64,000 nucleotides of DNA from Desulfocucumis sp964643075 (lineage in GTDB: Bacteria > Bacillota > Desulfotomaculia > Desulfotomaculales > Desulfocucumaceae), in assembly GCA_964643075.1 (NCBI GenBank), contig CAZXQO010000019.1, positions 15,637 through 79,636 on the forward strand, in the 5' to 3' direction. The notes beneath the pieces are model-generated. The model saw only the letters and a list, made by a program, of their open reading frames with translations, was not told where the DNA came from and searched no databases. Within the stretch, counting starts at the first letter, position 1. Every line of letters begins with the position of its first letter. Shown piece by piece: positions 61,937-64,000 of this stretch. The translations under genes were made by a program, and so were the position numbers.

Positions 61937-63373
61937 TTAGGTGCCGGTTGTTGAATTGTTGAATTCCTTTCCTTCCTGTTCGCAGAGAGTTTTCACCAAG
62001 TCGCGGCCAGAAGATATTGCCAATGGAACTCCTCCAGGTTGAACCCATTGACCGGCCATATAGAAATTGTCTAATCCCGGTAGAGTTTTAGGAATCACGG
62101 TTCTTCCGGGTGTCGGCAGCCAGCCCTCAAAGGAGCCCCGGTGATTACGGGTATACCGCCATAAAGTATACGGTGTTGCCACATCAGTCATTTCAACCAA
62201 GGAGGAAATACCGGGGTAGAGCGTCTCCAGCCGGTGGAGCACAGCGTTGGCCACCTCTGCCTTTTCATTTTCATAAAGGGCTCTGTCGTCCTTCAAATGA
62301 TACCAGTGGTCGAAATCTGTTTCCAGTAAAGCCTGAACTACCGTCTTGCCTTCAGGTACTAATGATGGGTCGTAGTTGAAAATTCGCAAATACATCTGAA
62401 AAACTTCTTTGCTGCCGGTATTTAAAGATTCTTTTAGTAAAACTATTGTCTCCGACGGTTCGTTGGGGAATTGGCGGGCAACCCCGAAACTAACAAGATG
62501 AATCGGCCAAAACATCGGACACTGGTCATACCGCTCACGGATACTCCGGTCAACATATTTTCCACCCAGCATTTGAAAAATAGTACTGTAACCGTCGGCG
62601 GCCGAGACTATCACATCGGCCCGGTGCCTGGTGCCGTCGGCCAGCCGGATGCCCACCGCACTGTTGTTTTCTACAAGTATTTCTTCTACCAGCGCCCCAT
62701 AGGTTATTTTCCCGCCTAAATCCTGATACCGCCGGGCAATAGCAAGGGAAAGGTTTAATGAACCGCCTTCCGGCAAACCCAATTGCCCATCAGACAACCA
62801 GCCAAGAACAATAAACACTATATACATTGGCATTTCCGGTAAAGTCATGTTGGATATAATCCATTGTAAAAACGGGTTTTTGAAGTCCCGTGCGAATTCA
62901 ACTGCGGACATGTTGTACCCTTTTAGAAACTTTGCCAGCTCCGGCCTGGGGACACCAGTAAAACCCTTCGTAGCGCGGCAGCCGGTGATAAACTCATCAA
63001 TAATTTTTTCGTCTTCTGGAGCCATCCTTTTCATGTCGCCGGCCAAACGTTCCAGGTCTGAAGTAACAACTAAACTCTGGCCGGTTTTTTCGTCCAGGAA
63101 GGAAGAAAGCTCTTTTAGAATTCGAAAGCGGTTGTTTTTTAGAATGCCCAGCTCCTGACAGTTGGTATAAAAAGGAGAGTTTGGTTGGCATCCTGTTAGC
63201 CAGTGTATACAACCGTCAATAGTATAACCCTTGCGCTGCCATGCTGTACAAAGGCCGCCGGGAGCAGTATGCAGTTCGAAAATACGGGTTTTATAGCCGT
63301 TCATGCTGGCGTAGCAGCCTGTTGCCAGCCCTGCCACTCCCGCTCCGATAATGATCATGGACTTGTCATTCAT
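61937..63373 (-). CDS. FAD-dependent phytoene desaturase-like oxidoreductase
   Basis: The ATG at 63373 (MNDKSMIIIGAGVAGLATGC) is supported by the paralogous fragment at 59539-59667, whose equivalent ATG has its own ribosome site. The 478-residue protein has the N-terminal FAD-binding Rossmann motif GAGVAGLATGCYASMNGY, then APGGLCTAW, DVIVSAADGYSTIFQML and, at the C terminus, YMAGQWVQPGGVPLAISSGR. This is the architecture of phytoene-desaturase/all-trans-retinol saturase-like flavoproteins. Its substrate is unknown. It stands alone. Confidence 0.88.
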   Translation of the reverse strand: MNDKSMIIIGAGVAGLATGCYASMNGYKTRIFELHTAPGGLCTAWQRKGYTIDGCIHWLTGCQPNSPFYTNCQELGILKNNRFRILKELSSFLDEKTGQSLVVTSDLERLAGDMKRMAPEDEKIIDEFITGCRATKGFTGVPRPELAKFLKGYNMSAVEFARDFKNPFLQWIISNMTLPEMPMYIVFIVLGWLSDGQLGLPEGGSLNLSLAIARRYQDLGGKITYGALVEEILVENNSAVGIRLADGTRHRADVIVSAADGYSTIFQMLGGKYVDRSIRERYDQCPMFWPIHLVSFGVARQFPNEPSETIVLLKESLNTGSKEVFQMYLRIFNYDPSLVPEGKTVVQALLETDFDHWYHLKDDRALYENEKAEVANAVLHRLETLYPGISSLVEMTDVATPYTLWRYTRNHRGSFEGWLPTPGRTVIPKTLPGLDNFYMAGQWVQPGGVPLAISSGRDLVKTLCEQEGKEFNNSTTGT

Positions 63374-63439
63374 TGTTATAACCATGCCTTTCGCTGCGCT
63401 CAGGCACAAAACATTATGAAAATGGTTGCCTGTGCGCTA

Positions 63440-63669
63440 TTCTATAATTGGTCGTTCAGGTATACTACAGAGCACGGGGAGGTGAGTGCGTCACCCTACC
63501 CTTGTTTGGGGAGACCGCATTGTTATATGTGTCGCTCTGTCCAGTCAAGCACAAATAAGTGTGGCATAGACCACGTAGATTTGTCTTTGTATAAACAACT
63601 CCTTTGTTTGTAGAGGGCGAGCAGTCAATGCTTGTGCGACCACCATACCACCTGATAGAGGGAGTGTTT
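63440..63669 (+). other. IS110-type left-end noncoding region, possible bridge RNA
   Basis: About 230 bases upstream of the transposase contain no gene but several short inverted segments. IS110-group elements carry a long 5' noncoding end that encodes the bridge RNA guiding recombination. Position and length fit; the RNA itself cannot be delimited here. Confidence 0.4.
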
Positions 63670-64000
63670 ATGCTCAAAATTGTGTACCCTATCTGTTGCG
63701 GCATCGACGTTCACAAAACATTCGTCGTTGCTACCATCGCGACCAGCGATCGCGAAAACATCACAACCTACCAAACCAAACCAAACCAAACCAAACCAAA
63801 CCAAACCAAACCAAACCAAACCAAACGCTTTTCTACCTTTACCCAAGATCTGAGAGCCTTAGCGCTGTGGCTCTCAAATAATCAATGTGTGTATGTCTGC
63901 ATGGAGTCCACTGGCATCTGGATTACAGACCTCCACAAGCATGAACTGGTTCCGGGTAGCTTCATTCCTCCAGCAGATATTCGCGAAATTCGCGACTTGC
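63670..64000 (+). mobile_element. IS110-family transposase, 5' part, with repeat expansion and internal deletion
   Basis: The ATG at 63670 gives MLKIVYPICCGIDVHKTFVV, the DEDD RuvC-like start of IS110 transposases (first catalytic Asp in GIDVHK). A (CCAAA)11 run then inserts QTKPN repeats before RFSTFTQDLRALALWLS and VCMESTG. After the ESTG motif the expected stretch of about 45 residues (with the HPKYTK and KTDRKD elements) is absent. The frame goes straight to ITDLHKHELVPGSFIPPADI and runs off the window. The second catalytic block is therefore probably lost. Confidence 0.8.
63771..63825 (+). repeat. Pentanucleotide repeat (CCAAA)11 inside the transposase frame
   Basis: Eleven perfect CCAAA units (55 bases) lie in frame. 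Typical IS110 genes would have about two units' worth here (a TYQTKRF-like stretch), so nine extra units (45 bases) keep the frame. A change of one or two units would shift it. Confidence 0.85.

Noticed and set aside
63625..63846. Minus-strand frame with a repetitive WFGLV protein
   Set aside because: It is a by-product of the CCAAA pentamer repeat; the IS110 frame on the plus strand carries the recognisable motifs.

Overview
The window looks like a chromosomal segment of a low-to-medium GC Firmicute, probably an anaerobic Clostridium-type bacterium of the Peptococcaceae kind. The supporting signs are strong Shine-Dalgarno sites, a lysine riboswitch, a ferredoxin-nitroreductase fusion, flavodoxin-like and old-yellow-enzyme redox proteins, and small dispersed repeats. 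The taxonomic call is inference. No rRNA, tRNA or CRISPR array was seen.

Bases 1-14 kb. The left edge carries broken genes: a TOTE-type primase/helicase that has lost its middle, an rtcB copy with about 637 bp deleted, and a patatin phospholipase with a nonsense codon and an internal deletion. Between the broken rtcB (1877-2502) and an intact rtcB (12630-13892), which form a direct repeat, lies the most interesting locus (3292-11178). It encodes an M91-type zinc metallopeptidase, a 1371-residue protein whose last 118 residues hold sixteen His-x-Asp motifs, a radical SAM/SPASM maturase, and an HExxH protein whose start overlaps the maturase stop. I read this as a candidate ribosomally made, post-translationally modified peptide system in which the HxD tail is the substrate.

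Bases 14-29 kb are mostly housekeeping and redox genes. They include LemA, a secreted tandem-repeat protein, a nitroreductase, a flavodoxin-like protein with a VOC partner, an HxlR regulator, dapA behind a lysine riboswitch with a dapF remnant between them, a decayed ferredoxin, a DUF2889 protein and citrate synthase. A MarR-controlled efflux operon follows, with two HlyD-type adaptors and two ABC half-transporters.

Bases 29-46 kb hold a compact insecticidal-type Tc toxin locus: one TcB-TcC fusion with a variable C-terminal tip that resembles a PD-(D/E)xK nuclease, followed 16 bp later by a 3174-residue TcA.

Bases 46-64 kb contain a TetR regulator, an esterase, a frameshifted ABC-F ATPase and a DinG-like helicase. 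Next comes a second radical SAM maturase with a cysteine-free candidate precursor peptide, then an AraC regulator, two methyltransferases and an old-yellow-enzyme homologue. From 59.1 to 60.7 kb is a graveyard of gene fragments, several of them paralogous to intact genes nearby. The window ends with a DUF3795 protein, a phytoene-desaturase-like flavoprotein and an IS110-family transposase that has an 11-unit CCAAA repeat inside its coding frame.

A recurrent theme is gene loss by internal deletion that leaves both gene ends in place. It is seen in the TOTE gene, rtcB copy 1, the patatin, probably dapF, and the IS110 transposase. A palindromic MITE-like repeat is present in at least four places.
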